A stretch of DNA of 64,000 nt from Siphonodentalium dalli (lineage: Eukaryota > Mollusca > Scaphopoda > Gadilida > Siphonodentaliidae): the NCBI GenBank assembly GCA_032622095.1, contig CP136063.1, positions 94,279,980 through 94,343,979 of the forward strand. The letters are read 5' to 3'. The notes under the pieces were generated by a model. That model made no database searches, was not told the DNA's origin, and was given only the letters and a program-made list of their open reading frames with translations. The translations under genes and the position numbers were made by a program. Below are positions 11,301 to 26,300 of the stretch, piece by piece; position 1 is the first letter of the stretch; every line of letters begins with the position of its first letter.

Positions 11301-14300
11301 TACAAATACTGCTTCCTCAAAACGCAAGTGCACTACGATAGCATCGGCTAATTCAGAATCAGATGTGTCAATTTCAAAGCAACAGAAACTCAGTGATTGG
11401 GATTTCAGACATGTTGACAAATGGAAGAAAACTGATTCAAAGCAGATCAAAGGGAATGAACTCATCGCAGAAATGATTGCAACAGATTTTAAGCCATTCT
11501 CAGTGGTTAATGACAGAGGGTTCAAAAAAGTGTTGAATTTTCTCCAGCCATCATTCCAAATACCTTCTTCCAGGAATTTGCGCTCTGTTCTGATTCCGAG
11601 TATGTACGAAGAGATGAGAGTTAAAATTATTGATCCTTTGCAAGAATTGAGTCTGTTTCAATGACAACAGATCATTGGACATCCAGGGCCAATGATGCGT
11701 ACATGGCTGTTACTTGTAATTTTCTTACATCTGACTTTCAATTGAAAGATTATTGTCTCAGCTGTTCACATTCCCCGGAATCTCATACAGGTAAAAATAT
11801 TTCTCAAAGTATTATTGACACAGTTCAAAAATGGATGCCAAAACCAGACAGGATGAAGAAAATTTATATAGTTTCTGATAACGCCTCCAATATGGTTGCT
11901 GCAGGAAAGCTGTTACCATCCAATTATTCTATGCTGAACTGTTTTGCGCATACACTGCAGCTTGTTGTCAAAGACAGTCTCAAGAAGTATCCGGGTACTC
12001 AGAAAGTTATTGCCAAATGTAAAAACAGAGAGTTGCAGAGAACAATGGGACGTCCTGAACATAAACTCAAAAATTAGTGTGAAACGAGATGGAACTCTAC
12101 CTTTTTCATGATGGAACGATTAGTTGCGGAAAAGGAGCCATTGTCAGCTGTAATTGCATCACTACCAGCAGTTCATAACTTGAATTCTTTTGAATGGAAA
12201 ACTGCTGCGGAATATGTTGAATTGCTTCGTCCCATTGAAAACGCCACGACAATGCTCTCGTCAACATATCCAACAATTTCAATGATAATTCCTGTTTTAA
12301 ACACCTTGATAGAAAATCTCAGAAATTCTGAAGTGGGCGATTTTGCTGAAACAGCCATACAGTGTATAAAATCAAGATGGATGAATTATGAAACAAACAA
12401 ACTCTTTTCTCGGGCCACAATTCTGGACCCAAGGTTTAAATTACATGCTTTTTCTGACGAATTGAAGACCAGTTCCAAAATGATGCTATTGGATGATGTT
12501 TTGTCATATGAAGAAAGAGGAGATGGACTTTCATCTTCGAATGAGACAATAGAAACCGCAACAGTTGATGATGAGACTGAAAAAATTGAACCTAATAAAA
12601 TTACTTCATGTGACACTGACATTGGAAGTAAAGAAAGTTCTGGAACTAAAGAAAGTATTCGTAAACATGACTTTTGGGCTTCTTTCAAAAAGAAAGTCCA
12701 GGAGACGACAACCAAGAGAGTTGAAAATAAAGATGAAGTTGTTAGACATGAAACAGAAATTTACCTAAATGAAAATCCAATTCAACCGACAGACTGTCCA
12801 TTTCAGTGGTGGCGAGAACACAAAAACATGTACCCAAACCTGGCTAAATTGGCAAAATCTGTTCTGTTCATTTCAGCTACTTCTGTCCCAAGTGAGAGAA
12901 TATTCAGCAAAGGAGGGTACATTTTGAGTGATCGCCGTTGTAGACTCAAACCACTCCATGCAGAATACCTCATTTCTCTTAACCATAATTTAAGAGATGG
13001 TGAATAATAACTGACAAAAGTTCAGATTGTTAGTTTGGCAACTTTTGTTTGTTTGTTATTAATTGTGACTGATACATGTACATGTATGCACATCATGTAT
13101 GTTATACTGTGTATGAAGTAAAGTTTCATTCAGTTAGTAAAATCAGGCTAGTCAGCCTGGTCAAGCCATAGTCCATTCGTGAATATTGAATAATGATGGT
13201 GCTTCCTAAATTCCTATACCCAATACCTACCTTATGGACCTAGTCATAGAAATTCCTTTGACAAGATATCAGAATGTTTATTTATATTTATTTTGTTTTT
13301 CCTTCTCCCTGACGAGAAGTCTGTTCATTTATTCTTTTTTGTTATTTTTACTAATTATAGTTATGTGTTTTCGAGTTTTCAGAAAATTAAATATGCTAAA
13401 TGCATTTAGGATTTCTTTTTCATATCCATTCACTATTTCCTTCTTATTGGAGTGATGTCATTCATGCAGTCAAGCAATGTACATGTCATATGACATTTAT
13501 TAGTTGAAAATCGAAAATCGAAATCGAGATTTTCACCATGAAAAATCGAACATTATTTTAAAAATCGCAAATCACTAACACCCACCACCATTATGCCATC
13601 GCGAAAGCAGTGCCGTTGCTACCGTTACCGAATTACTGGACAATTTAATCAATCGGGCTATCGAAATACACAATCACAATTAGCTTGTTAAAGCCTTTGT
13701 TGTCCCTTTGATGCGATAACTGCTTTCAGTACTTGGTGGTCATGCACGAGCGCGAAACCCAATGACCTCAATGTATTTGTCGGCGCCGCGGCGGCTTATT
13801 CTTTGAAGTTGAGACGGCCGGCTTTGATAATCAACTTCAAAGAATCGGCGCCTATCGCAACCGTGTCTATTTCGGCGTGACGGAATTGATCTGAGTGATA
13901 ACTGGTCAACGTGTTTGCAGGTGTGCAGGACTCAACTTCAATCATGTTAGTTGCGAGGTGACATTAAGTTTTATAACAAGTCCAATATATTATAGTTTAT
14001 TGAAGCACTACGTCAGTATACCTTTAAAGTTTATTTGTAAAATTGTGTGATATTTTTTACAACCACAAATGCATCAACTGACGCATGGGTGAGCGTATAC
14101 GATCGCACGTTCTAGATATATTGTATTATAGATATAAATATAAAGCCAACCCGCGGTCGGCCATGCTATGCATCGAATAGCGTCGCGTATTTCGAACTAA
14201 ACTGGTGAGTCACTTCGGAAATCCCACATCGTTTATGGGCTGTGTTTGTGAAAAATTACAATGTATTTTAGCACCTCAAACTTAAATCCTTCGCGGAATT

Positions 14301-17300
14301 GGGCGGTGACAAAGCTGTTCCCAGAAACGTAATCTGGATGACGCAAATTACTGGAATCGGGCTAAATATAGAACTTACGACATCGCATTGAAATGTACTA
14401 TTAACATCGCTGGTCTGCGCAGTTTTATTTCTGAAACTGACACGATCGATTGTGTATTCGGGGACTCGCGAGTTAAATTGTATATATTGTATATATATTT
14501 ACAATGTACCATGCACGAGAGACAATTATGTACGCGATCAAATCAAACGTGCGTTTTGGCGGGAAAATGACAGTCCGTGATTAAGCTATGTCATATCCTG
14601 ACCTTGCAATGAATACAAGGAACAACATTATGTACGCAATGCATGGCCCATTTTTAATATATGCGGACTCTATATATACAGGGAACTTTACCACATTCCG
14701 TGTCCGATATATGTACATGACACCTGCGAGCATAAAAGGCTTGTACGCACTACAGATGTTATAACATTTATTTTGTAACTTTTGTTTGACTCTGTCTGAG
14801 ATGAAGTTCGTTTCTCAAAATATCTTGCATTTCTTCATGTACGCCCGTTTGTGAAGTCAATCGGTGACGAGCACACTGGGCAAGTTCGAAAACAACGATG
14901 TTCGATTGTATGTAAGAACCGGTAGACCATACCATATCAATTTTAAAGGAACATTTTTACACAAAACATATATAATAATGCACCGGTTTCTGATTGTTGC
15001 ACGCGCTTCCACTCTGTAATCCGTAGCGTTTCGGCGATCGATCAGGTGTTTGTCACCACCGTTTAGATACATACATCAACTGGTAATTTGATTGTCATAA
15101 AACATCGTATACCTGGGACAAATTAATAACCTATTAACCTTCAGTGATATTAAGCCAAATAATCACGGCAAATAGTGTTAGATCACGTCTTGCTTTGCGT
15201 TCGAAAATGCAAGGTTGGTTACTGGTACTCAAAACAAACGGTAAATTATATACGTATATGAGCACAAAACGGTAAGTTTCGGAAGGGGTCCGACTAGTCG
15301 GTTCCCTCTGGCGACTAGTCGATTCCTCAAAACCACTAATCGTTTCAACACTAAAAATTAAACATAGAAACTCAACCAATTTCGAAATTCATTGCATGGG
15401 TTGGCTACATAATTAAATATTCACCATACCATACTGTATGGGATTTGACATTCACAACTCTGGACAGTTAAACAACATAAAAAATAGACAAACTAAGGGC
15501 AGTAGTAAACTCAGATTCTCTTGAATGTTGTCAATTACTGATACTAGTACATGTAGTTGAACTTTATTTGGCTTCAAGAAAATCTGCTCTATTGTTCTGG
15601 ATTGAAGTTTAACTGCATGTATTATGAAATTATACATGAAAAATACACATTTACTTGGCATTTGACTAATTTGAGGCTGTTTTTGGTACAAAACAACATA
15701 TTGTTCAGGAGAGCAATTTGTCCTCCTAAGCAAGTCTTAGGAAGGCAAATTTTTTGGCACCCTGGATTTTCCTTAACACCAGGCCTTATACTAGTATTGC
15801 CAATAAAGTGTCAAAGAAAAAACGAAAGTTTCCATTTAATTCTCATACAAAACACTCTATGGGGCAGATTTCTCTTCTACTCCCTACAGTGTCCTGTTCT
15901 TTTCAGGGTGATAAGCTGTCAACAATCCTCAAAGCAGCGAATGTTTCAGTGGAACCATATTGGCCAAGTGAGTAGCTACCGTACTAGTATATAAAAAAAT
16001 AAAGTCCATATTTCTTGCCAGAGTTGGCACCTTGTCCTAAACAAATTTATTGATGTTACTGGTAGAGATGGGCGGTACTCGGTATTTACCGTGCGGTATC
16101 GGTATCAGCGTAATACCGATTTACCGTACCGAATCAAAACTAAAAATACCGAATTTTCGGTACTGAAATTATTCATGTTGCCAACTTGTGTGTCTTCGTA
16201 TTGAGTAAAGTTTCTCAGTAAACAGTTTTGATTCGGTACTTTAATTAAAATTAATCTCAGAATTATACAAATCCATCAGACCATCACAAAGACCATGACC
16301 TTTTATCAGTTTGACAGGCCTTGAGCGAGCAAAAGGAATAAACACTCACAGATGGCTGACCTAGTTACGGGCCTAACAATCAATGCAGTTGTTAGAATAG
16401 ATACACACTACACAGTGTATCAAAGAAGCAGTGTTGTAAGTTATTGCTACATTGTAACGTCGTCAATGCCACACTGACTCAGGTGGTGGCAGGCCGTATA
16501 GCACGTGGCTTTGGCGACTTCAAAGACATCGACAATGCAAGCGGCATAAACAGAAATAAGGTCCGATTTCATTTATAACAGTGAATCAAAATCTACTTTC
16601 ACTTTCTAAAAATAGAACAGATCCATCAATTGATTAAATTCTAAGATTTATTTCGGCGTTGCGGCTATTGATTAGGATTTGTGAATTGTGATCACTGATT
16701 ACTACTCGCAATTCTATTCACTCGCGAAAATGTGACGAAATTGACAGTACTCTAGTGATCCGAATAATAGTATGGGTCGGAATAATAGTAGGGGGTGGAA
16801 AATTTGCCAAATTTTAATAATAGTAGGGGTCGGAATAATAGTAGGGGGTGGAAATGTCAATGAAAAAGGAGATCATTGAAGAACACTGATTTAATTATCA
16901 AACAAAAACTTATAATAAATACTCCTCGACCCAGCACGGACAACGTCTGGTTCTTGCAGAACCTTTTCAATGTCATTGATTTGAACGCAGAACACTGCGT
17001 CAACACTTTTATACGAATTTTCTTTGGTCGGAATCGGTCCACCAACTACTCAATTGTGTTCTAATTAAAGAAACTTTCAAACGTGAGCCCCAGACGTTGA
17101 TTAACTTCTTAGTTAATAACGCGTCAATTGTAAAAAAAAAACAGACATAACGCGTTGTCACCTTTGTTCGCCTCACTGAACGATAAACAATACCCGCAGA
17201 GGGGGGTCTGTCTATTGCAATAGGGTCGCACGAATTGCAAAATAGCGACACGTGCGAGGATGGAGTTACTTCCCATGGATCAAATCATTGATTATATTGC

Positions 17301-20300
17301 GATGCCAGACGGTTGCGCGAATTCTTTGAACGTATTCCGTTTCATGCATGCCATTTGATTAAAAACTACGAATAATGCGATCATTCATGGAGTATGGGTG
17401 ATCAAAATTAAATAATCGTAGGGGCTTGAATAAGAATCGTAGGGGGTGGATTTTTTCTCCAAAATTAACAATCGTACGGGTACGGTTATTCGGATCACTA
17501 GAGTATATATATTGTAGCCACGCAATGATGCAATCTCTTATTTTTCAAAAGCATTGCAACAGCCTGCGTGTAAAGATCATAGAGATGTCTGAATATCACC
17601 TAATTGAATGATTGTGTAGGTCATTGTGTTGCCTCATTTAGCTGTTGTCGCGAATGTAGTAAATCAGTGGGCATATTTTCATGTACATTGTTCAGTTAAA
17701 AACTTGAGTTACCGCAATTTAACTGGAATTTCTGCTCTGGTTTTGTAATTTAATTGCAATACCGATTACCGTACCGATACCACGGTAAATCGACGGAAAT
17801 TTACCGATACCGATATACCGAGCTTAAAATTTCAATACCGCCCATCTCTAGTTACTGGGAACTGAGGGGGAAAAAGTACTGTGGGGGGGGGTGTGGTGGG
17901 CCAACTTTTTTTTATTTTTTTATATTTTTTTTTGGAAACATCAATATATGGGATATATTCATTCATTCTGAATATATGCCCAATGGCACCACATTTGATA
18001 TATCAGGACACAATGAGCACATTACTTTACGTATTGGAATGGCTAATGAAGCCTTGGTGGTATCTCGAACATATTGTACATTCGTTTTGTCTTTAATTGT
18101 GCACAAATCAAAATTTCAGGACAACAGAAAAGTTGTTTGAAAATAGGCAATTTAACGTTGAAAGTATGCACGGTGAACAAAGAATTTTAAATGCAGCAAG
18201 CGATGGCTCAAGCTGATTAACATGTTCACATTGTTCAGTGCCGGCTCCCATTCAATCACATGCAAAAAGTAAGAGATAACTCGTAGTTGGCACTCAACGT
18301 GTTAATGGATTGACAGCTGTGGAAAGGTCCATAGTAAATTTTAAAGTCCTGTGTCAGTTTTGAAACCGTCGTTACAGAATTTCAAAGACGATAAAACATG
18401 TTTTTAATTATCGATGGGCAAATGTCCAACGTGTTCACAATGTTAAATCTGGCACCTGGATGGGGGGTGGTGGTGGTGTACATAAACAAACTTCAGCTGG
18501 TTTTATATTCTTTTTATTCTTTTTATTCATTTTGCAGCCTTGTTCTCCAAAGCTCTAGAAGGCGTGAATGTCCGAGACCTAATCACGAACATCAGCAGTG
18601 GAGTTGGTGCCGCTCCAGCTGCAGGTGCAGCACCAGTTGCAGTTGTCGAAGAAAAGAAAGGTAAGCTTAAGTGATGTGGAACAGTCCTGAAGTGTTCATA
18701 ATGGAATATGGAATTGTCTGAAAATAAAGATTACTAAGGCCAAAAATAAAAAGGGTTTAGATTCTCAGATATCGCCGCATTAAAAAAAAAAGGCCCACTT
18801 GAGATAATTTTATTTGGATTTTGGATTTCACCGTATGTTGTCAACACGAAAATTAGGAAAATATTTATGTTTAAAATATCGAATAAGAGCTAAATACAAT
18901 GATGTATGTGTGGGTATTCAACAAAATACGATAGTAAACGATAATTATCAGGTATATTGTCACCACAGGCTGTCCAAACTCCCAAGTTTATTGGTCAAAT
19001 GTGCTGAAATATTTCGATAAAAAGCAGTTGGATATTGAATGAGTCGTCTGCCATTCTGACCCTTGGCGACCTTTGCACACCCTGTATGTAACTCTGCAAG
19101 ATAGAGTTTTCCCCTTTGCTACGCTATTGCGATCGAAGGTATGAAAACCAGAGCAGTTTGTCAAGTGGTGTACATGTATATTGGCCATGTTTATGATGGT
19201 TATTTGAAGTTTTATTGTGGTACATATAGTCTCTAATTAGTCAGCGGAATAAGTGAATCAAGACTTTATATGGAAGATCACTTTCTTTTCATTCCGACTG
19301 TATTTAGATTCCGAATTTTTATATGAATCGGATTTGTAGTTCTGCATTTTAAAAATTAATGTGCCGATATTCAAGGTATTCAGGTCACAGGGTCCCCATA
19401 TCAAGATAAAACATTTCTTCAAAATACACTTTAGTTATTAGAATTGATTAATTACAACAAAATAATGCTAACCGCTGTGAACTATGGTATAAAATTTCCC
19501 AAAAGTGTTATTTATCAACATGTTGTTCAACGAAATATGGCCGTATTATCACTTGAGTACCATTTGATTTTAGATTTATCCATCTTCATCTACAATTTTG
19601 TTCGAGACCGCCAGCTTTGATGGGTGGGTTCCTCGACTCAAATCAAATATTTTTGACCCCGAAGCCAAAGAGATAGTAATTTGGGAGCGTTAATTTGATT
19701 ATGCATCTTTAAAGTGATGTGAAACACTCTTGATAGGGTGATCAATTAGAAATGGAGAATAATCTTGTTCAAAGTAGTAATTTTTACAAATATTATATCT
19801 AAATTGACAACACGCACTGACATTCTTATATATGAATTAAATGCAGTGACTACCGATGGCGAAATCGTTTTTGTTAGTTTATCGCCGATAGAATCATTCC
19901 GATTCGAGTAGCAAATATTTACAATTTAGCGTAGTTCAGACAATGTTTTCTATGTAGTTGTACGGTCGATTTGCTTGAAATTTTCGGTGATGTTAGTAGA
20001 ATGCTACATTCCCCCAGTTGGCATAGCACCTGAATACTAACTTATCAGTTTCATGCACCCGAACAAGTACATAATATGTCTTTAAAATCATAAATATATA
20101 TATATATCATTCTAGGTAATCCCTATATGATATATATGATACAGTATGTCATAATTCATCATTCTTTATATCAGATTAAATTAGTTCTCCTTACATTTTC
20201 TGGACCTCTGAAGGTATAATGCCTAAACAAAAAACCATTCTCGCCGGACCGCCCGCCGTAAACTTTATTTGCAAAATAATTTTTTCACAACTTTCAGTCT

Positions 20301-23300
20301 AAAAATTACCAATCTCATTCTCCCAACTTTACTTTATTCTTCCAGTTTCTTTTAGTTTGAGTTGCTGACTTTAATTCAATGAGTCGTTAGCCCAATTAAC
20401 TTGCAAAATCGCGCTCACAAAACACACCAAACTGGGGTTAGTGGGCCAACTGACATCCAGAAACGGGATGCCTCGAAAATAGGCAACTTTAACCGAAAAC
20501 AAAACTAAGTCAATTAGACTTATGGGCCTTGCATGGGCATGGGATATGTTTATTAACCCAATTGATATGTGTAGGATGTTGGTTAATAGAAATTAAATGA
20601 CTTTAAACATATATGACAAGTGATTGTTTCATAGAAATTCTCAATATATCTGCAGTTAAATTTTCTGATAGTAGGCTCTAAAACATGTAACCCCAGTATG
20701 AGATGCAAACATTGATGATGTGGGAAGATGAAGGAAGATGGGGATTTTTTTTACCAGGTTGAAGATTATGCTTTAACATATTGTGTTATTATGGTATATA
20801 GCCACTTTAATAACTCTACATATATATTATATCAAGAAGCAATCATTTATTAGTCCTGACTATAATTTGTGTATAATATTTGCTATTACCCTACCAGAAT
20901 AAAGTCTATATCAGATATACTGACTAAGTATGAGCTGGGATATATACACACCATGTATCAGATTTATAGAGGTACGCACTGACTTTAATAGTGTCAATCT
21001 CATATATATTTTGAAGACCTCTGTTTGTCTGTATGTCTGTCTGTCTGTCATTTATACAAATCTACGATTCTCGACCGATCGGGACGAAACTTGGTACGTG
21101 TGTGTAGTTTGACCAGTCGGTCGTCGTTGTCGTATTGGCGATCCCGTGCTGCGCCCGCTTCGCGCAGACGAGATCTCGGAAACGGGTGGATCTATCGACT
21201 TGAAATTTGCTATGTGAATGTACCTTGCCCCGGATACGAATTTTATCGGGTCGCCGAGCCTGTGCGACGCCAGCTTCGCGCATGCGCAGACAAGATCTCG
21301 GAAACGGGTGGAGCTATCGACTTGAAATTTGCTATGTGAATGTATCTTGCCCCGAATACGAATTTGATCGGGTCGCCGAACCCGTGCGACGCCAGCTTTG
21401 CGCAGACCAGATCTCGGAAACGGGTGGAGCTATCGACTTGAAATTTGGTATGTGAATGTATCTTGCCCCGGATATATATTTTATCGGGTCGCCGAGCCCG
21501 TGCGACGCCAGCTTCGCGCATGCGCAGACCATATCTCGAAAACGGGTGGAGCTATCGACTTGAATTTTTTTTTTTGAATTGCCCGGACAACGTCGGGGCT
21601 CATCGGCTAGTATATATATTTATCACATAATTTGGCCATAAAAGCAGTTTCATAATTATCGGTAATAGACACGTTTAATATCAGCGCGTGCGATGACGTC
21701 ACGGCGTTCTTCGGATAACTTGCGATCGCTGTAGTTTATGATTGTTGTTTTCGATGAATATTTCGCGTTGCTTCGGGTTTATTTGATCATGTGATAAAAG
21801 GTATCTCACACTCGTCCTATTTTATACGTAATTTATCAACCTCGTCCTCTAAATTCTATTTGAGCCTCGGTAAACCTCGGCTCAAATCGAATTTAGTGAA
21901 CTCGGTTGATAAATTCCGTATAAAATAGGAACTCATGTGAGATCCTCTATATGTGTGTGTATATATATATATGTATATATATATATGTGTGTACTTTATA
22001 GAATCGAAAACGGCTGGTCAGATTGAGCTCAAACTTCCTATGTAAGGGTAAAATCCCACGGGACGCATCGTCGCGTTTTGGACAAGCTCAGAGCACGCGT
22101 TCTTCACTCTCAGTCACAAAAAACGGCACTTCGGGTTTAATCGCGTTGATAGTTAAAGAGCGTTCCTATCCGCAGTGTAGTTGATAAAGAGCGTATGTGC
22201 GTAATGTGATTCTTACGTCTGTACACGGGCATCAGCGTCCGATTCCAGACATGAGCGTGTTGTGTGATTCTTACGTACTTAGTGCTTCCTAGGAACGGGG
22301 ATCGGGTCAGTTTTTCCGCCCTAGGTGATCTTCACCTTGAAACGGGTACCCGCACATTTATTACAGAGTTATGGCCCTTTGCCATTTTTCACCGATTTTA
22401 GGCTCGTTAGCGCAACAACTTCAACAAACGTTATCTGATTCGATTGAAATTTGGGATATAGGTGTCTCCCAAGAATATCTCGGACGAGTTCGAAAACCGG
22501 CCTGGTCCGATAAAATTTGATATGAGTTATGGCCCTTAATTAGTCATTTTTCACGAATTTTCAGCTCGTTAGCGCGATAACTTCAACAAACGTTATCCGA
22601 TTTTATTGAAATTTGGTATATAGGTGTCTCCCAAGAATATCTCGGTCGAGTTCGAAAACCGGCCTGGTCCGATAAAATTTGATAGAGTTATGGCCCTTAA
22701 TTAGTCATTTTTTCCACAAATTTTCAGCTCGTTAGCGCGATAATTTAACAAACATCATCCTATTTGATTGAAATTTTGATATATATGTGTCTCGCAAGAA
22801 TACCTCGGACGAGTTAGAAAACCGGCCCGGTCCGATAAAATTTTGATAGAGTTATGGTCCTTAAGTAGTCATTTTGTACGAATTTTGAGCTTGTTAGCGC
22901 GATAACTTCAACAAACGTCATCGGATTCAACTAAAATTTGGTATATAAGTGTCTTCCAATAATATCCTGGACGAGTTCGAAAACCAGCCTGGCCCAATAA
23001 AATTTGATTAGAGTTATGGCCCTTAATTAGTCATTTTTCGTGAATTTTTAGCTTGTTAGCGCGATAACTTAAACAAACGTCCTCCGATTTGTTTAAAATT
23101 TGGAATAGACGTACTTGCCAAGAATATTTCGGACGAGTTCGAAAACCAGCCTGGCCCGATAAAATTTTATAGAGTTATGGCCCTTAATTAGTCATTTTTC
23201 GATTTTACCTATTAGTCTACCGATACTGATGCACACCAATTGGCGGTAGCCACCGGCGGTAAGCCACCGAAAACGAGACACAGCATCTCTGATGCCACCT

Positions 23301-26300
23301 CTTGTTTTAAATTTTTATGCTATTGTGCATCATTAGTTATAAACTCTTTAAATAGGGGTTGTGCAATTCAATTAAGAAAATTTAATTGAAATTAATGTTA
23401 AACATTGGAACATGGAACTTGGAATTGTTTTGTCTATACAACTGGATTTTTCCAAATAAAGAAAAAATGCAGGAATAGCCCCTAAAGCCTGCTGACCAGG
23501 GTGATTTTTAGCCCTCTTTGGATTTTTATGTTTACCCATACCATGTATGGTAAACATAGTGTCGTTGTCCGGATTGACCACTCGTCGTTCGTCCGTCCAT
23601 ATGTCCGTCCGTCTGTCCGTCCGTAGACACTTTACGTGTAATGCGATAACTCATAAATCCACGTCGAACTTAGCCGCACCATATCTTGTGAACTCATTGA
23701 CTATTGATCCCTTGATTGACTTTTATCCAAACCACTTATAATTTATATATATATAATTCCCATCCATGTTGGTAATTCAAACATGAGCACTTGATGAATT
23801 TCCCTAATGTAATCACCACCTGAGATAATTATAATAATTTTTATTTCTCATTGACGAGTGATTACAATATTTAATTTCTATAACCCTTACAATGCCATTA
23901 GAATAATTACGGTAAGTCGAAGGTGGATAAGTCGAAATTCCGCTTAAGTCGAAATGAAATTTAGTCCCACCAGCCAGATTATAACACTAATTACTATGGT
24001 TAGGTCGAAGCGACGCATCGCCATGTGATTATAACTCAGTGTGCTTCTATTCATTACCCTAAAAAGCTGTGAAGTTTCCTGGAGTCTTTATTTATCCTAA
24101 TGCATTGTTTATTTAACATATTAACGAGGTGTGGGGGTCAATTTCCCCTGTGAGGATTAGTAGTGTTGACAGGCGAAATTAAAATCATATTTAAACGGCC
24201 TGATACAGAGAATAATTTCATTCAGTCATGTCTTCCCAAAACGAAAACAATGTTCCAAACGAAGAAATGCTATTGACAAGAAGGCTGAACTCAATTTGAA
24301 TGTTCTCGATGCCATGACACTGATGCAGCAATCATAGGCCATATCGCATCGATATGAATTCAACTGGTTGGAATTTGTGGTCACCAAATGGTCAAAACAG
24401 TTAAGTCGAACACTCGGATAACTCAAAGTAATCCAACGGTCCCTTGCGATTCGACTTAACGAAGTTTAACTGTATATCTAGAAAAAATAGATGAAATTTA
24501 CATTAACTCTTTCTTAGCCACTCGACACCCCAGACAGATTTCCTCCTATCCTGCCAAGAATACCATACATGTATATATAAGCATAATGGGTGAAATTTTG
24601 TAACAAAGTGTATCTCAAGTAGTGGTCACGTGACTGTTGCAGCCATCTTGGATCTATAACATAACCGTATTTTGGAGTATTTTTCAACTTTATTAGGTTA
24701 TAAGCTTGTGATATCATGCTAGGAAAGTTGCTGTATTTGAGTTTCATCTTTTTTACCTGATCAAAACCAAATTTTGTATATGGGGTTTTCAGCCCAAAAT
24801 ACAGATCGAGTTCGAATATGGGTTTGATCCGACTTTTTTTTACAGAGTTATGGAACTTTTTCGACTTAGAATTCACGCATTCTGCCATAACTCAAACATT
24901 TTTTATCTGATCGGAACCAAATTTGGTATGTGAGTTTCTCGGCCCAAAATACAGACCAAGTTCGAATATGGGTTTGATCCGAGTTTTTTTTACAGAGTTA
25001 TGGCCCTTTTTTTACTTAGAATTCATGAATTCTGTCATAACTCAAACATTTTTTATCTGATTGTAACCAAATATGGTATATGAGGTTCTCAGACCAACAT
25101 ACTGATTGAGTTCGAATATGGGTTTGATCGGATGTTTTTTAATGGAGTTATGGTCCTTTGACATATAGTTCACACATACTTCGATAAAGCAACCATTTTT
25201 CATCTGATAGGAGCCAAATTTGGTATATGAGTTTCTCAACTCAAAATACAGAACGAGTTTGAATATGGGTTAGATCCAATTTGTTATACCAGAGATATGG
25301 CCCTTTTTCAACTAAGAATTATCCAATTATAACCCAAGTAACTTACAATTAATGAATACCTCAGCCTCACAGCTTCTCTGTGAGAGAGATAAAAAGACAT
25401 GGTTTATTGAGAGTTATTTATAGCCCTCATATGTTCCCTATAAGAGACACAAATTGGTGAATTATTGGATAAATTGATTTAGCTATCTTATTAACCACAA
25501 CTTAATGTGAATTTATTTAACTAGACCAATGGAGCTCTCTAAGTCCTTGGATGATGGGACTACATTGGATCAAACAGGGCAGAGATAGGTGATTTAACCC
25601 CTTTTACCCATTCCATGTCTTTTAACCTTTTCCATTAAATAAATAATTATATTATTTTGATATCTCACATGGCAATTTGCAACAACATGAATAGAACTGC
25701 TTATACTATGATAGTGGTGACAGTCTCTAGAGTTTAGACGTTATATTAACCCTTCTATATTGACTCATACATTCCAATAATTTGTGTTAGGCCAAAAAAA
25801 AAAACATGTCTGTTTCCGATAACATGGGGAAAATTTTCCAGGTAGGCAGGCAGGGTTTTTTGTTTTTTACACTTTTTTTTTTTTTTTTAACCGGCCATTT
25901 GAAAGTGATAAAATAGTGTAGTACACCCTTTTAACATGTATTATAAAATTGGCATGCTTTTATACATGCTAACTGGTAATATATTATGCAGCTTGCTGGA
26001 CTATTATGTCATGTATTAGGTGTTAAAGATATTTTCTAGCTCTAGTATGTGCTCCAGTGTGAAAATTCAATGTATTAGGCTATGGCCATGGGTTTAGAGT
26101 TATTCCTCTTACATACATGTAGTCCATGCATCTACCAGCCCACAATGCAACAGTAGCATCTGATACCTTTATTTACAAATTACATGTGACCAGAACAATG
26201 TTACTGACTGTTCTTGGATATGCAGGAATAAACATGTTTTGTTCCAATCTTCCCCTGAATATCTCCGGTGTAGATTGGGCCTGAGGTCACACATTTTATG

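Larger units (their letters stand above)
10854..15353. mobile_element. Non-autonomous hAT-like element, split by a younger hAT
   Basis: The left end (10854) reads TAGTGTTGAAACGACTAATC and the reverse complement of the right end (15353) reads TAGTGTTGAAACGATTAGTG. GACTAGTCGG motifs occur subterminally on both sides. Without the 2.6 kb insert it is about 1.86 kb. No 8-bp target duplication is visible at these ends, so it is either old or rearranged; the left end touches the foldback. The interior (13586-15284) has no transposase but contains a small hairpin (13799-13856) whose 14-base arms read TTCTTTGAAGTTGA and its complement. Part of the interior (14140-14590) recurs inverted at 26960-27240. 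Confidence 0.65.

Noticed and set aside
15557-15994. 145-codon frame overlapping RPLP1 exon 2
   Set aside because: It is in the wrong frame for the exon and would read through the splice junctions; the P1 frame is certain here.
21025-21630. Overlapping frames of 60-104 codons on both strands
   Set aside because: By-products of the GC-rich 122-bp tandem repeat; both strands are equally open.
23585-23625. CRISPR-like repeated CGTCCGTC units
   Set aside because: Simple microsatellite in a eukaryotic intron with no spacers.
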